Shown here: positions 9,207-16,780 of the stretch, one piece after another | Layout: each line of letters opens with the position of its first letter | Position numbering within the stretch: the first letter of the stretch is position 1 | Assembly: GCF_010671605.1 (NCBI RefSeq) | Contig: NZ_JAABOO010000001.1 | Span: 496,001 to 560,000 of the forward strand | DNA: 64,000 nucleotides | Source: Leptobacterium flavescens | Lineage (GTDB): Bacteria > Bacteroidota > Bacteroidia > Flavobacteriales > Flavobacteriaceae | Direction of reading: 5' to 3' | Made by a program: the position numbers and the translations under genes | The notes under the pieces: model-generated | The model's database searches: none | Seen by the model: only the letters and a program-made list of their open reading frames with translations | What the model was told of the DNA's origin: nothing

Positions 9207-11612
9207 ATGAAAAAATTAATGACACTTTGTGCATTGGTCGTCTCCTTTGCACTCTATTCACAAGGAACTTTGGTCCAACCGGAAAAAATCGGTACCATCA
9301 GCGGGAAGGTGATCGATAAAGGGCTGAACCAGCCGGTAGCCTACGCCACGGTGGTTTTAAAATCCAAAACCGACGGAAGTACCATTATGGGAGGGATCAC
9401 TGAAGATAACGGAGATTTTAAATTAAAATCGGTTCCGGAAGGGACCCATATGTTTGAAGTACAGTTTATCGGCTACAAAAAATTCTCACAGGAAATTCAG
9501 ATCTCCAGAAGGAACAGGAATGTTAATCTCGGAACTATCGCGCTGGAAGAGGAAGTTTCCCAACTTGAAGGTGTGGAAGTGGTTGCAGAACGTTCTACCA
9601 TAGAACAAAAGGTAGACCGTAAGGTGATCAATATAGGGAAAGACCTTACCACTGCCGGGCCGACAGCTGCCGATATCATGAATAACCTTCCTTCGGTAAA
9701 TGTCGATCAGCAGACCGGAAACATCAGTCTGAGAGGAAATTCCAACGTAAGGGTAATGGTAGACGGAAAACTTTCTAACGTACCTGTAGCCCAGTTATTG
9801 AGACAGATCCCATCATCATCTATTAAAAGTATAGAGCTAATTACCAATCCTTCAGCCAAATACAACCCTGAAGGAATGAGCGGACTTATAAATATTATCC
9901 TTCATAAGAACGCAAATATTGGCTTTAACGGGAACATAAATACGGGACTTACACACGGAATTGAACCAAAATTCAACGGAACTTTGGATTTAAACTATCG
10001 AAATGGTAAATTTAATGTCTACGGAAACTATGGACACAATGCTTCCAGGAATGTTAATGACGGACATATTTTCAGAGTAGAAGAGAATTCCGAGCAGTTC
10101 TTTGACTTTTTTGACAATAGAAAATCGCACCTGATCAAGGTTGGTTTCGACTTTTTCCTCAATGAAAAGAATACGATCTCCTTCTTTACCAATCAGAATA
10201 TCTTTGATGGAAGAACAGAAGGAAGAACCAATATTCTTTATTATAACGGAGATTTCCCGAACGAGACACAGTTCTTTGTTTCGGATAATGAGAACAGAAG
10301 TCAGCAATACAACTTCGACTACAAACTGGAATTTGCGCAAGAAGGACATAATATAGAGTTGGAAATAGATCACAATACTTTTTCCAATGATGAAGATGCA
10401 GATTTCCGTTTCGTAGGTGGTACGGGACAGATCCCGGACTATATGGATTTTGTAGATACGGAAAGAGACCAGACCTTTGTTAACCTGGATTACGTAAATC
10501 CGCTGAACGATAAAACAAAACTGGAACTTGGAGTTGAAGCCAGGCTTTTCGAGACCGAAGTAGATTATGAATCTACGGGTCTTACCTTTAATTCCAGTGG
10601 AGTACTTCGCCCTACTCCGGATACAAATTTTATTTATGATCAGGAAATATTCTCGGCTTATGCTACCTTTGGACAGAATTTTGAAAAATGGTCTTATCAG
10701 ATCGGAGCAAGATTCGAAGATGTAAATGTAAAAGCCGATACAAATCAGGTACGATCTTTTACGGATAAGTATACTCAGATCTATCCGTCCGCGTTCCTTA
10801 CCTATAGACCGAGTGAAAAAAATCAGTATCAGGTAAGTTTTAGCAGAAGGGTGGACAGACCGGGATTAGATCAGGTAAATCCGATTAGGGAATGGGCTAC
10901 ACCGCTTATTTCATCTTTTGGTAACCAAAATTTAATGCCGCAGTTTACAAATTCTGTAGAGATGAATTATACCCGCAGATTAAAGAAAGGAAGCGTAACT
11001 GCAGGGGTTTTCTACAGAAGAATTGAAGACGAAATTAACAGGGCTGTGTATATTGATCCACTGGATGAGAACAAACTTATCCTAACTTTTGATAACTTTG
11101 ACGATAATTCTGCTTACGGATTTGAAATGTCTAGTAGCTATAGACCGACTAAGTGGTGGAATTTTAATGCAAGTTTTGATCTGTTTTTCCAGACGCAGAA
11201 AGGATTTGTGGGCTTGGATCAGGTAGAAGTAGATAATACTTCCTGGAATTACAGAATGAATAATAACTTTGTAGTAAATAAAAAACTGACTTTCTCATTG
11301 TTTGGGTTTTATAGGGGTAAAAACAAAACCTTACAATTTGATGTTGAACCAATGTACTTTATAAATGCGGGGGCGCGTTACTCCTTCGCTCAAGGGAAAG
11401 GTACATTGAGTCTGAACTTTAACGATGTGTTTAACACAATGCAGTTTGCCTTTAATGGTAGGTTGCCGTTCAGACAAACAGGAGACTTTAACTGGGAAAG
11501 CAATACAGTATATGGCGGCGTTTCCTATCGCTTTGGTAGTGGTAAGAACAGAGCCTTAAGAAGGAAAAACAGGGATAAAAACACCAAGCAAAGTAGTGGT
11601 GGTATCCTTTAA
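9207..11612 (+). CDS. TonB-dependent outer-membrane receptor with carboxypeptidase-regulatory-like domain
   Basis: The 801-residue precursor starts with a signal peptide (MKKLMTLCALVVSFALYSQG). Residues 27-115 form a CarboxypepD_reg-like beta-sandwich (GTISGKVIDKGLNQPVAYATV), common at the N-terminus of Bacteroidota receptors. The plug follows (TAADIMNNLPSVNVDQQTGNI; later GMSGLINIIL), then a long beta-barrel rich in alternating aromatic strands to the C-terminus. It belongs to the outer-membrane beta-barrel family often called OMP_b-brl_3. Substrate unknown; no SusD-like partner is present. The final residues are unusually basic (GKNRALRRKNRDKNTK) rather than ending in the usual aromatic residue. 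Monocistronic, closed by a terminator. Confidence 0.9.
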   Translation: MKKLMTLCALVVSFALYSQGTLVQPEKIGTISGKVIDKGLNQPVAYATVVLKSKTDGSTIMGGITEDNGDFKLKSVPEGTHMFEVQFIGYKKFSQEIQISRRNRNVNLGTIALEEEVSQLEGVEVVAERSTIEQKVDRKVINIGKDLTTAGPTAADIMNNLPSVNVDQQTGNISLRGNSNVRVMVDGKLSNVPVAQLLRQIPSSSIKSIELITNPSAKYNPEGMSGLINIILHKNANIGFNGNINTGLTHGIEPKFNGTLDLNYRNGKFNVYGNYGHNASRNVNDGHIFRVEENSEQFFDFFDNRKSHLIKVGFDFFLNEKNTISFFTNQNIFDGRTEGRTNILYYNGDFPNETQFFVSDNENRSQQYNFDYKLEFAQEGHNIELEIDHNTFSNDEDADFRFVGGTGQIPDYMDFVDTERDQTFVNLDYVNPLNDKTKLELGVEARLFETEVDYESTGLTFNSSGVLRPTPDTNFIYDQEIFSAYATFGQNFEKWSYQIGARFEDVNVKADTNQVRSFTDKYTQIYPSAFLTYRPSEKNQYQVSFSRRVDRPGLDQVNPIREWATPLISSFGNQNLMPQFTNSVEMNYTRRLKKGSVTAGVFYRRIEDEINRAVYIDPLDENKLILTFDNFDDNSAYGFEMSSSYRPTKWWNFNASFDLFFQTQKGFVGLDQVEVDNTSWNYRMNNNFVVNKKLTFSLFGFYRGKNKTLQFDVEPMYFINAGARYSFAQGKGTLSLNFNDVFNTMQFAFNGRLPFRQTGDFNWESNTVYGGVSYRFGSGKNRALRRKNRDKNTKQSSGGIL

Positions 11613-11682
11613 AAGCTTTAAAAGTAATAACTACGCAATTTTTTTATAGTTGATGGTTAGTGTTAATTGTTAGTTATTAGCC

Positions 11683-11715
11683 AAGCCCTGACAGAAATGT
11701 TGGGGCTTATTTTTT
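11683..11715 (+). terminator. intrinsic terminator after TonB receptor
   Basis: An 11-bp stem with two G-U pairs (11683-11693 with 11698-11708), a GAAA loop, and a following run of seven T. Confidence 0.88.
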
Positions 11716-11729
11716 TATTTCATTTATTT

Positions 11730-11745
11730 ATCGTAATATTACTAT
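11730..11745. promoter_or_regulatory. candidate ArsR operator
   Basis: An imperfect dyad ATCGTAATATTACTAT with a perfect core GTAATATTAC (11733-11742) sits 15 nt upstream of the arsR start. Dyads of this AT-rich type are usual ArsR/SmtB binding sites, and these regulators normally repress their own operon. Assignment by position and symmetry only. Confidence 0.45.
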
Positions 11746-11759
11746 ATATTAATTAAGCG

Positions 11760-12092
11760 ATGGGAATAACCAGATCAGATATCTATACAGATGAGCAAAA
11801 CAGGATCGCAACCGTGGCCAAGGCCATAGGGCATCCTGCCAGAGTAGCCATATTACAGCATATCATAAAAACCAGATCCTGTATATGTGGCGACCTTGTT
11901 GATGAGATAGGCCTGGCGCAGCCAACCATCTCGCAGCATTTAAAAGAACTAAAGAATATTGGCATCATAAAGGGCAATATAGAAGGTACCAGTGTCTGCT
12001 ATTGTATAGACGACACTACCTGGAAAGAATACCGGGACCTGCTCGGGCTCTTTTTTGAATCGCATAATCCTTCAGATGAAGATTGTTGTTAA
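11760..12092 (+). CDS. arsR: ArsR-family metalloregulator
   Basis: The 110-residue winged-helix protein represses its operon and releases DNA when it binds As(III) or related metals. The recognition helix region reads AQPTISQHLKELKNIGII (residues 53-70). Cys41 and Cys43 in SCICGDLV match the C-x-C site at helix alpha-3 of classical ArsR. Cys80 and Cys82 (VCYC) and a terminal Cys109-Cys110 add further thiols. The genes behind it (ArsI-like enzyme, arsC) support arsenic as the inducer. It is the first gene of a three-gene operon with gaps of 33 and 60 nt and has a dyad just upstream. Confidence 0.93.
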   Translation: MGITRSDIYTDEQNRIATVAKAIGHPARVAILQHIIKTRSCICGDLVDEIGLAQPTISQHLKELKNIGIIKGNIEGTSVCYCIDDTTWKEYRDLLGLFFESHNPSDEDCC

Positions 12093-12125
12093 TTATCAAA
12101 TACTAAAAATTAAAAATCAGAACTC

Positions 12126-12638
12126 ATGAATAAAGAAGTTTTTCCAAGAATGCACGTCTCCCTTTACGTTTCCAACCTTGCGGCGACTGTTAATTTTTAC
12201 TCTACATTTTTCAGGAAACCTGCAGACAAAATAAAAAGCAGATACGCAAAATACATACTCGATTCGCCTTCTCTCATTATATCGTTTATAGAGAATCCGG
12301 AAAGGGTACAGTCCAATTTCGGGCATCTGGGCTTTCAGGTCTCCACCAGGGAAGAAATGGAACAACGCCTAGAATTAGCCAGAAAGCAGGACATTGTCCA
12401 TAAAGAAGAGATCGGAACGGCCTGTTGCTACGCTGTACAGGATAAATTCTGGGTAAACGACCCCGACAATATCCAGTGGGAAGTTTATTATTTCCATGAA
12501 GATGCAGAATTTAATGACCCGCATTACGAGCTTCAGGACACCTCAGCTTGTTGCATGCCGGCTGTTGAAGAAAAACCCAAAGTAGCCCTTGCGGAACTGT
12601 CTAAAGACAGTTGCGATCCGAATAGCGGTTGCTGTTAA
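12126..12638 (+). CDS. ArsI/CadI-like vicinal-oxygen-chelate enzyme (putative C-As lyase)
   Basis: The 170-residue protein is a glyoxalase/bleomycin-resistance-fold (VOC) protein. It follows the ArsI plan: HVSLYVSNLAATVNFY at the N-terminus, metal ligands His10, His67 (FGHLGF) and Glu119 (IQWEVYYF), and the paired cysteines Cys100-Cys101 (GTACCYAVQDKFWV) that bind trivalent arsenic in ArsI. ArsI cleaves the C-As bond of methyl or aromatic arsenicals using Fe(II) and O2. Annotations as cadmium-induced protein CadI refer to the same family. A Cys-rich tail (142-143, 163, 169-170) extends beyond the VOC domain. It sits between arsR and arsC, so co-regulation by arsenic is likely. Confidence 0.85.
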   Translation: MNKEVFPRMHVSLYVSNLAATVNFYSTFFRKPADKIKSRYAKYILDSPSLIISFIENPERVQSNFGHLGFQVSTREEMEQRLELARKQDIVHKEEIGTACCYAVQDKFWVNDPDNIQWEVYYFHEDAEFNDPHYELQDTSACCMPAVEEKPKVALAELSKDSCDPNSGCC

Positions 12639-12698
12639 TCATAATATCACAAATCAGAACTAATTCGTGAAATAAATCGACGCGAAAATTATAAACCA

Positions 12699-13115
12699 AT
12701 GAAGAAAAATGTACTAGTGCTTTGCACCGGAAACTCCTGCAGAAGCCAGATGGCCCACGGCTACCTCCGCCAATTTAGCGGCGAAAAGGCCAATGTTTAC
12801 AGCGCCGGAGTGGAAATTCACGGCCTCAACCCCTTTGCGGTGGGCATTATGTCGGAAGACGGGATCGATATTTCGACTCACACCTCTAATCACGTAGATG
12901 AATACGATGCCGTAGATTTCGATTACGTCATTACCGTGTGCGATCACGCCAACGAAAGCTGTCCCATTTTCGCCTCCACGGCCAAAAAATTGCATCACAA
13001 TTTTACAGACCCGTCAAAGGCTTCAGGCACGGCAAAAGAGATTATCGAGGCTTTCCGCGCAACCCGGAATGATATAAAAGCTTATTGCAGGAATTTTGTA
13101 GCAGAGCACCTGTAA
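12699..13115 (+). CDS. arsC: thioredoxin-coupled arsenate reductase (low-MW phosphatase fold)
   Basis: The 138-residue protein has the P-loop CTGNSCRSQMA with Cys9 and Cys14, plus Cys81 and Cys88 in VCDHANESCP. This pattern matches Staphylococcus aureus pI258 ArsC (Cys10, Cys15, Cys82, Cys89) with a one-residue offset, so it is the thioredoxin-linked type that uses a three-cysteine relay. It reduces As(V) to As(III). The length is standard. It is last in the arsR operon and is followed by a strong terminator. The As(III) exporter (ArsB/ACR3) normally encoded alongside is absent. Confidence 0.93.
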   Translation: MKKNVLVLCTGNSCRSQMAHGYLRQFSGEKANVYSAGVEIHGLNPFAVGIMSEDGIDISTHTSNHVDEYDAVDFDYVITVCDHANESCPIFASTAKKLHHNFTDPSKASGTAKEIIEAFRATRNDIKAYCRNFVAEHL

Positions 13116-13132
13116 ACACCGTATAACACAAG

Positions 13133-13166
13133 AAACCCTGACATTTATCGTCAGGGTTTTTATTTT
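13133..13166 (+). terminator. intrinsic terminator of ars operon
   Basis: A 10-bp perfect stem (13133-13142 AAACCCTGAC with 13150-13159) is followed by a T-rich run. Confidence 0.9.
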
Positions 13167-13171
13167 TTAGA

Positions 13172-13247
13172 AGCTTATCCCGCTATCCACTTTTAGTTTT
13201 GCAACCTGCCAGGTCACAAAAGCTAACCGTTCCTATCGGGGCTAGGG
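13172..13247 (-). ncRNA. structured 3' element downstream of fabH (Flavo-type repeat/RNA)
   Basis: Read on the minus strand, the segment right after the fabH stop begins AGCCCTAGCCCCGAT and ends GTGGATAGCGGGATAAGCTT. Between these lies an 11-bp hairpin (TTTTGTGACCT with AGGTTGCAAAA, loop GGC), and the flanks can pair (CCCG with CGGG, AGC with GCT). From memory, flavobacterial genomes carry many 3' elements with the same two ends and a variable central hairpin, possibly the Flavo-1 RNA family. The structure is visible; the family name is a recollection, not a search result. It may act as the fabH terminator. Confidence 0.5.
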
Positions 13248-13251
13248 CTTT

Positions 13252-14262
13252 TTACCATTTAATAATGGCGCTTGCCCAGGTAAATCCGCTACCGAACGCA
13301 GCTAACACTACCGTATCTCCTTCTTTTATCTTTCCTTCTTCCCAGGCTTCGGTAAGTGCAATCGGAATAGAAGCAGCGGTCGTATTTCCGTACTTCATAA
13401 TATTGTTGTACACCTGGTCGTCAGACAATTTGAATTTCTTCTGAATAAACTGCGAGATCCTGAGGTTCGCCTGATGCGGGATCAGCATATCAATATCTGT
13501 AGGTTGCAGCTTATTGGTCTGCAGCCCTTCCATGATCACTTCACTAAAACGCACCACGGCATTCTTAAATACAAACTGCCCGTTCATATACGGATAGTAA
13601 GAAGCATCATCAGGATTATTGTCATCCATAATATCCGTCACCCATCGTTTTCCCATTCCGGGTGCAATAAGTGATAATTCTTCGGCATGTTCTCCTTCGG
13701 AATGCAGGTGGGTAGACAGGATCCCTTTAGAAGTATCCTCTTCCCTGCTCAGTACTGCAGCTCCGGCACCATCGCCGAAGATCACAGATACTCCCCTCCC
13801 CCTGGTGGTCATGTCCAGGCCTTTGGAGTGAAGTTCCGAACCGATGACCAGAACATTTTTATACATTCCGGTTTTTATAAACTGATCGGCCACAGAAACG
13901 GCATAGACAAAACCCGAACACTGATTTCGCACATCAAGTGCTCCTACCGTTTTGAGTCCGAGTTCTCTTTGTACAAGGACTCCCGGCCCCGGAAAATAAT
14001 AATCGGGACTTAAAGTGGCAAAAATTATAAAGTCGATCTCGTCTTTAGATACTCCCGATCTTTCTATGGCAATTTCGGCGGCTTTCACCCCCATTGAGGT
14101 AGTGGTATTTCCATCTCCGTTCGCCACATGACGTCTTTCTTTAATTCCTGTCCTCTCCTGGATCCACTCATCATTCGTGTCCATTAGTTTGGAAAGGTCG
14201 TCATTGGTAACAACATTTTCAGGCAAATAATAACCCAATCCTGCGATCTTGGAATTATACAT
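13252..14262 (-). CDS. fabH: beta-ketoacyl-ACP synthase III
   Basis: KAS III condenses acetyl-CoA (or another starter acyl-CoA) with malonyl-ACP to begin fatty acid synthesis. The 336-residue protein has the catalytic triad Cys115 (DVRNQCSGF), His263 (IPHQANLRI) and Asn293 (YGNTTAASIP), and the C-terminal GSGFTWAS motif. In Bacteroidota several FabH paralogues exist, and this one is not next to the plsX-rpmF group, so it may be a second copy with a different starter preference or belong to another pathway. Monocistronic on the minus strand. Its stop is followed by the structured element at 13172-13247. Confidence 0.9.
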   Translation of the reverse strand: MYNSKIAGLGYYLPENVVTNDDLSKLMDTNDEWIQERTGIKERRHVANGDGNTTTSMGVKAAEIAIERSGVSKDEIDFIIFATLSPDYYFPGPGVLVQRELGLKTVGALDVRNQCSGFVYAVSVADQFIKTGMYKNVLVIGSELHSKGLDMTTRGRGVSVIFGDGAGAAVLSREEDTSKGILSTHLHSEGEHAEELSLIAPGMGKRWVTDIMDDNNPDDASYYPYMNGQFVFKNAVVRFSEVIMEGLQTNKLQPTDIDMLIPHQANLRISQFIQKKFKLSDDQVYNNIMKYGNTTAASIPIALTEAWEEGKIKEGDTVVLAAFGSGFTWASAIIKW

Positions 14263-14759
14263 AGTTAGTTTGGTTTTTTCAGATTTAACAATTTAGCTAA
14301 AATAAAGCTACAAATAATTTAATTGTCAGCCTGGCAATTTAACTATTATTGGTAAATCTTTAAAATTTAAATGAGGTAGTCAGGCAGCTACAGATATAAA
14401 CAAAAAAAGAAAGCGCCCTCATAAGAATAGAGTGCGCTTTCTAAACAACCTAACCAATAAATAAACAAACCAATTATAGGTATTTTCAATATTTTCTAGA
14501 CTTTCATAGCAATATTCCCAATCTAGTTTTTCTTTTTCAGTGTAAAGTTAATAATGTTTAACCTTTTTTAAAAAACATTAAACATATATTTATGTTAAAC
14601 TTTTTTTAAACTTCCGCTTTATAGCACTTACGAAGTTTTACCAAAGTTGGTTTTACTTTTTAAAAAATATTCAAAATGTCACTTTGTCATAGCACCTTTA
14701 AATGGTACTTTTTTTGAACTTATACTGTATTAATCGTAATAACTTAAAAAACCTTACAC
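14263..14759. other. 497-nt divergent intergenic region fabH/htpG
   Basis: No ORF is supported. The region holds a minus-strand terminator hairpin (14408-14442), very AT-rich sequence with repeated AAAC/TTTAAAC runs at 14560-14620, and a direct repeat TGTCA-CTT-TGTCA (14677-14689) 70 nt before htpG that may be a heat-shock control site. Promoters for both flanking genes must lie here, but no perfect TAnnTTTG box is seen. Confidence 0.6.
14401..14442 (-). terminator. orphan minus-strand intrinsic terminator
   Basis: A 9-bp stem (AGAAAGCGC at 14408-14416 with GCGCTTTCT at 14434-14442) is followed on the minus strand by seven T. It faces a transcript coming from the right, where no minus-strand gene exists, and lies 146 nt upstream of the fabH start. 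Confidence 0.75.
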
Positions 14760-16640
14760 ATGGCAACCGGAAATATTAATGTATCTGTTGAAAATATTTT
14801 TCCGCTCATCAAAAAGTTTTTGTACAGCGACCATGAAATTTTCTTGAGAGAACTCGTGTCTAACGCTACTGACGCGACTTTGAAGCTGAAACACCTCACC
14901 GGAATCGGGGAAGCAAAAATAGAATTTGGCGATCCGATTATTGAAATAAAAATCGATAAAGAAGCAAAAAAACTTCATATAATCGATCAGGGATTGGGGA
15001 TGACTGCCGAAGAAGTTAAGAAATATATTAACGAAGTGGCGTTCTCCGGCGCAGAAGAATTTCTTGAAAAATATAAAGATTCTGCCAAAGATGCGGGTAT
15101 CATAGGTCACTTTGGCCTGGGATTCTATTCGGCCTTCATGGTAGCTTCTAAAGTAGAGATCATTACCAAAAGCTATAAAGACGAGCCCGCCGCGCACTGG
15201 ACCTGTGACGGAAGCCCGAAATTCACCCTCGAAGAAAATGATAAAACAGAAAGAGGAACAGAGATCATTCTTCATATAGCAGAAGATTCAGAAGAATTCC
15301 TTGAAGAGAACAGAATAAGTGAACTTCTTACCAAATACAATAAGTTCATGCCTGTTCCTATTAAGTTCGGTACACGTACGGAAACGCAGAAAACAGGAGA
15401 AGGTGAAGATGAAAAAGAAGAATCTTTCGAAGTAGATAATATTATCAATAACCCGAATCCTGCATGGACCAAGCAACCTTCAGATCTTAAGGAAGAGGAT
15501 TATAAGAATTTCTACAGAGAGTTATACCCGACCCAGTTTGAAGAACCTATCTTTAATATCCACCTGAACGTCGATTATCCTTTTAATCTTACGGGTATCC
15601 TTTATTTTCCAAAGCTGACCAATGAAATGAATTTCCAGAAGGACAGGGTTCAGCTATATCAGAATCAGGTGTTCGTTACCGATAATGTAGAAGGTATCGT
15701 TCCCGAATTCCTTACTATGTTACGCGGAGTTATAGATTCTCCCGATATCCCTTTAAATGTTTCCAGATCCTATTTACAGGCTGACGGAAATGTAAAGAAG
15801 ATATCCAGCTATATCACCAGAAAGGTAGCCGATAAATTAAATTCTCTGTTCAAGGAGAACAGAGAAGATTTTGAAAGCAAATGGAACGATATTAAGATCG
15901 TTATAGAATACGGAATGCTTTCTGAGGAAAAATTCTTCGAAAAAGCAGAAAAGTTTGCGCTCTATCCAACGGTAGACGGTACTTACTATACCTTCGAAGA
16001 GCTTCAGGAAAAACTAAAAGACACACAAACAGATAAAGAAGATAAGCTGGTACTGCTTTACGCAAGCGATAAGGATGCACAGCACAGCTACATTCAGGAC
16101 GCCAAAGCCAAAGGCTATGAAGTACTATTGCTGGACTCTCCGATCGTTTCCCACCTGATACAGAAACTGGAAGGTAGCAAGGAGAAAATATCTTTTGCAC
16201 GTGTAGATGCAGATCATATAGACAATCTGATAAAAAAAGATGAGGAGCAGATCTCCAAACTTTCTGATGAGGAAAAAACAAGTTTGAAGGAAACACTGGA
16301 AAATGTAATTCCTTCTTCTACTTATACCCTCCAACTGGAGGCTATGGATAGCAATGCCGCTCCTTTTATTATTACACAACCCGAATTCATGAGACGTATG
16401 AAGGAAATGAGTGCCAGCGGAGGCGGCGGTATGTTCGGGATGAGTAATATGCCAGAGATGTACAATCTTATTGTCAACACTAATCACGATCTGGTTTCTC
16501 AGATCCTGAATACCAAGACCAAGCCTAAGCAGGAGCGACTCATTAAGCAATCGCTGGACCTGGCTCGTCTTTCTCAAAACCTTTTAAAAGGAGAAGAACT
16601 GACTCAATTTATCAAGCGCAGTTTTGATATGATCAAATAA
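14760..16640 (+). CDS. htpG: molecular chaperone HtpG (Hsp90)
   Basis: The 626-residue protein is a full-length bacterial Hsp90. The N-terminal GHKL ATPase is intact: FLRELVSNATDATLKL (helix with the catalytic Glu and the nucleotide-binding Asn), DQGLGMTAEEV, and GHFGLGFYSAFMV for the lid and phosphate binding. The middle domain includes the catalytic-loop Arg region NVSRSYLQ. The C-terminal dimerisation domain ends without a eukaryotic MEEVD. It is an ATP-driven folding chaperone of the cytoplasm. It is monocistronic, with a long AT-rich leader containing a TGTCA direct repeat and a terminator behind. Confidence 0.97.
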   Translation: MATGNINVSVENIFPLIKKFLYSDHEIFLRELVSNATDATLKLKHLTGIGEAKIEFGDPIIEIKIDKEAKKLHIIDQGLGMTAEEVKKYINEVAFSGAEEFLEKYKDSAKDAGIIGHFGLGFYSAFMVASKVEIITKSYKDEPAAHWTCDGSPKFTLEENDKTERGTEIILHIAEDSEEFLEENRISELLTKYNKFMPVPIKFGTRTETQKTGEGEDEKEESFEVDNIINNPNPAWTKQPSDLKEEDYKNFYRELYPTQFEEPIFNIHLNVDYPFNLTGILYFPKLTNEMNFQKDRVQLYQNQVFVTDNVEGIVPEFLTMLRGVIDSPDIPLNVSRSYLQADGNVKKISSYITRKVADKLNSLFKENREDFESKWNDIKIVIEYGMLSEEKFFEKAEKFALYPTVDGTYYTFEELQEKLKDTQTDKEDKLVLLYASDKDAQHSYIQDAKAKGYEVLLLDSPIVSHLIQKLEGSKEKISFARVDADHIDNLIKKDEEQISKLSDEEKTSLKETLENVIPSSTYTLQLEAMDSNAAPFIITQPEFMRRMKEMSASGGGGMFGMSNMPEMYNLIVNTNHDLVSQILNTKTKPKQERLIKQSLDLARLSQNLLKGEELTQFIKRSFDMIK

Positions 16641-16662
16641 GTCGGTTAAACATAAACAGAAA

Positions 16663-16696
16663 AATACCCTTCTTTTTACGGAAGGGTATTTTTTTG
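16663..16696 (+). terminator. intrinsic terminator of htpG
   Basis: A 10-bp stem (AATACCCTTC at 16663-16672 with 16681-16690) and a following T run. Confidence 0.9.
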
Positions 16697-16733
16697 GTAT
16701 TTATTTCCCCGGGAACGGCTTTATATAATTTTG

Positions 16734-16741
16734 TACATTTG
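16734..16741 (+). promoter_or_regulatory. -7 promoter box, DUF885 gene
   Basis: TACATTTG, a perfect TAnnTTTG match, 39 nt upstream of the ATG at 16781. It also argues against the longer frame from 16694, which would start upstream of this box. Confidence 0.5.
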
Positions 16742-16780
16742 ATTGCCAACCTAAAACCATCAACTTTAAATTTTTTAAAA

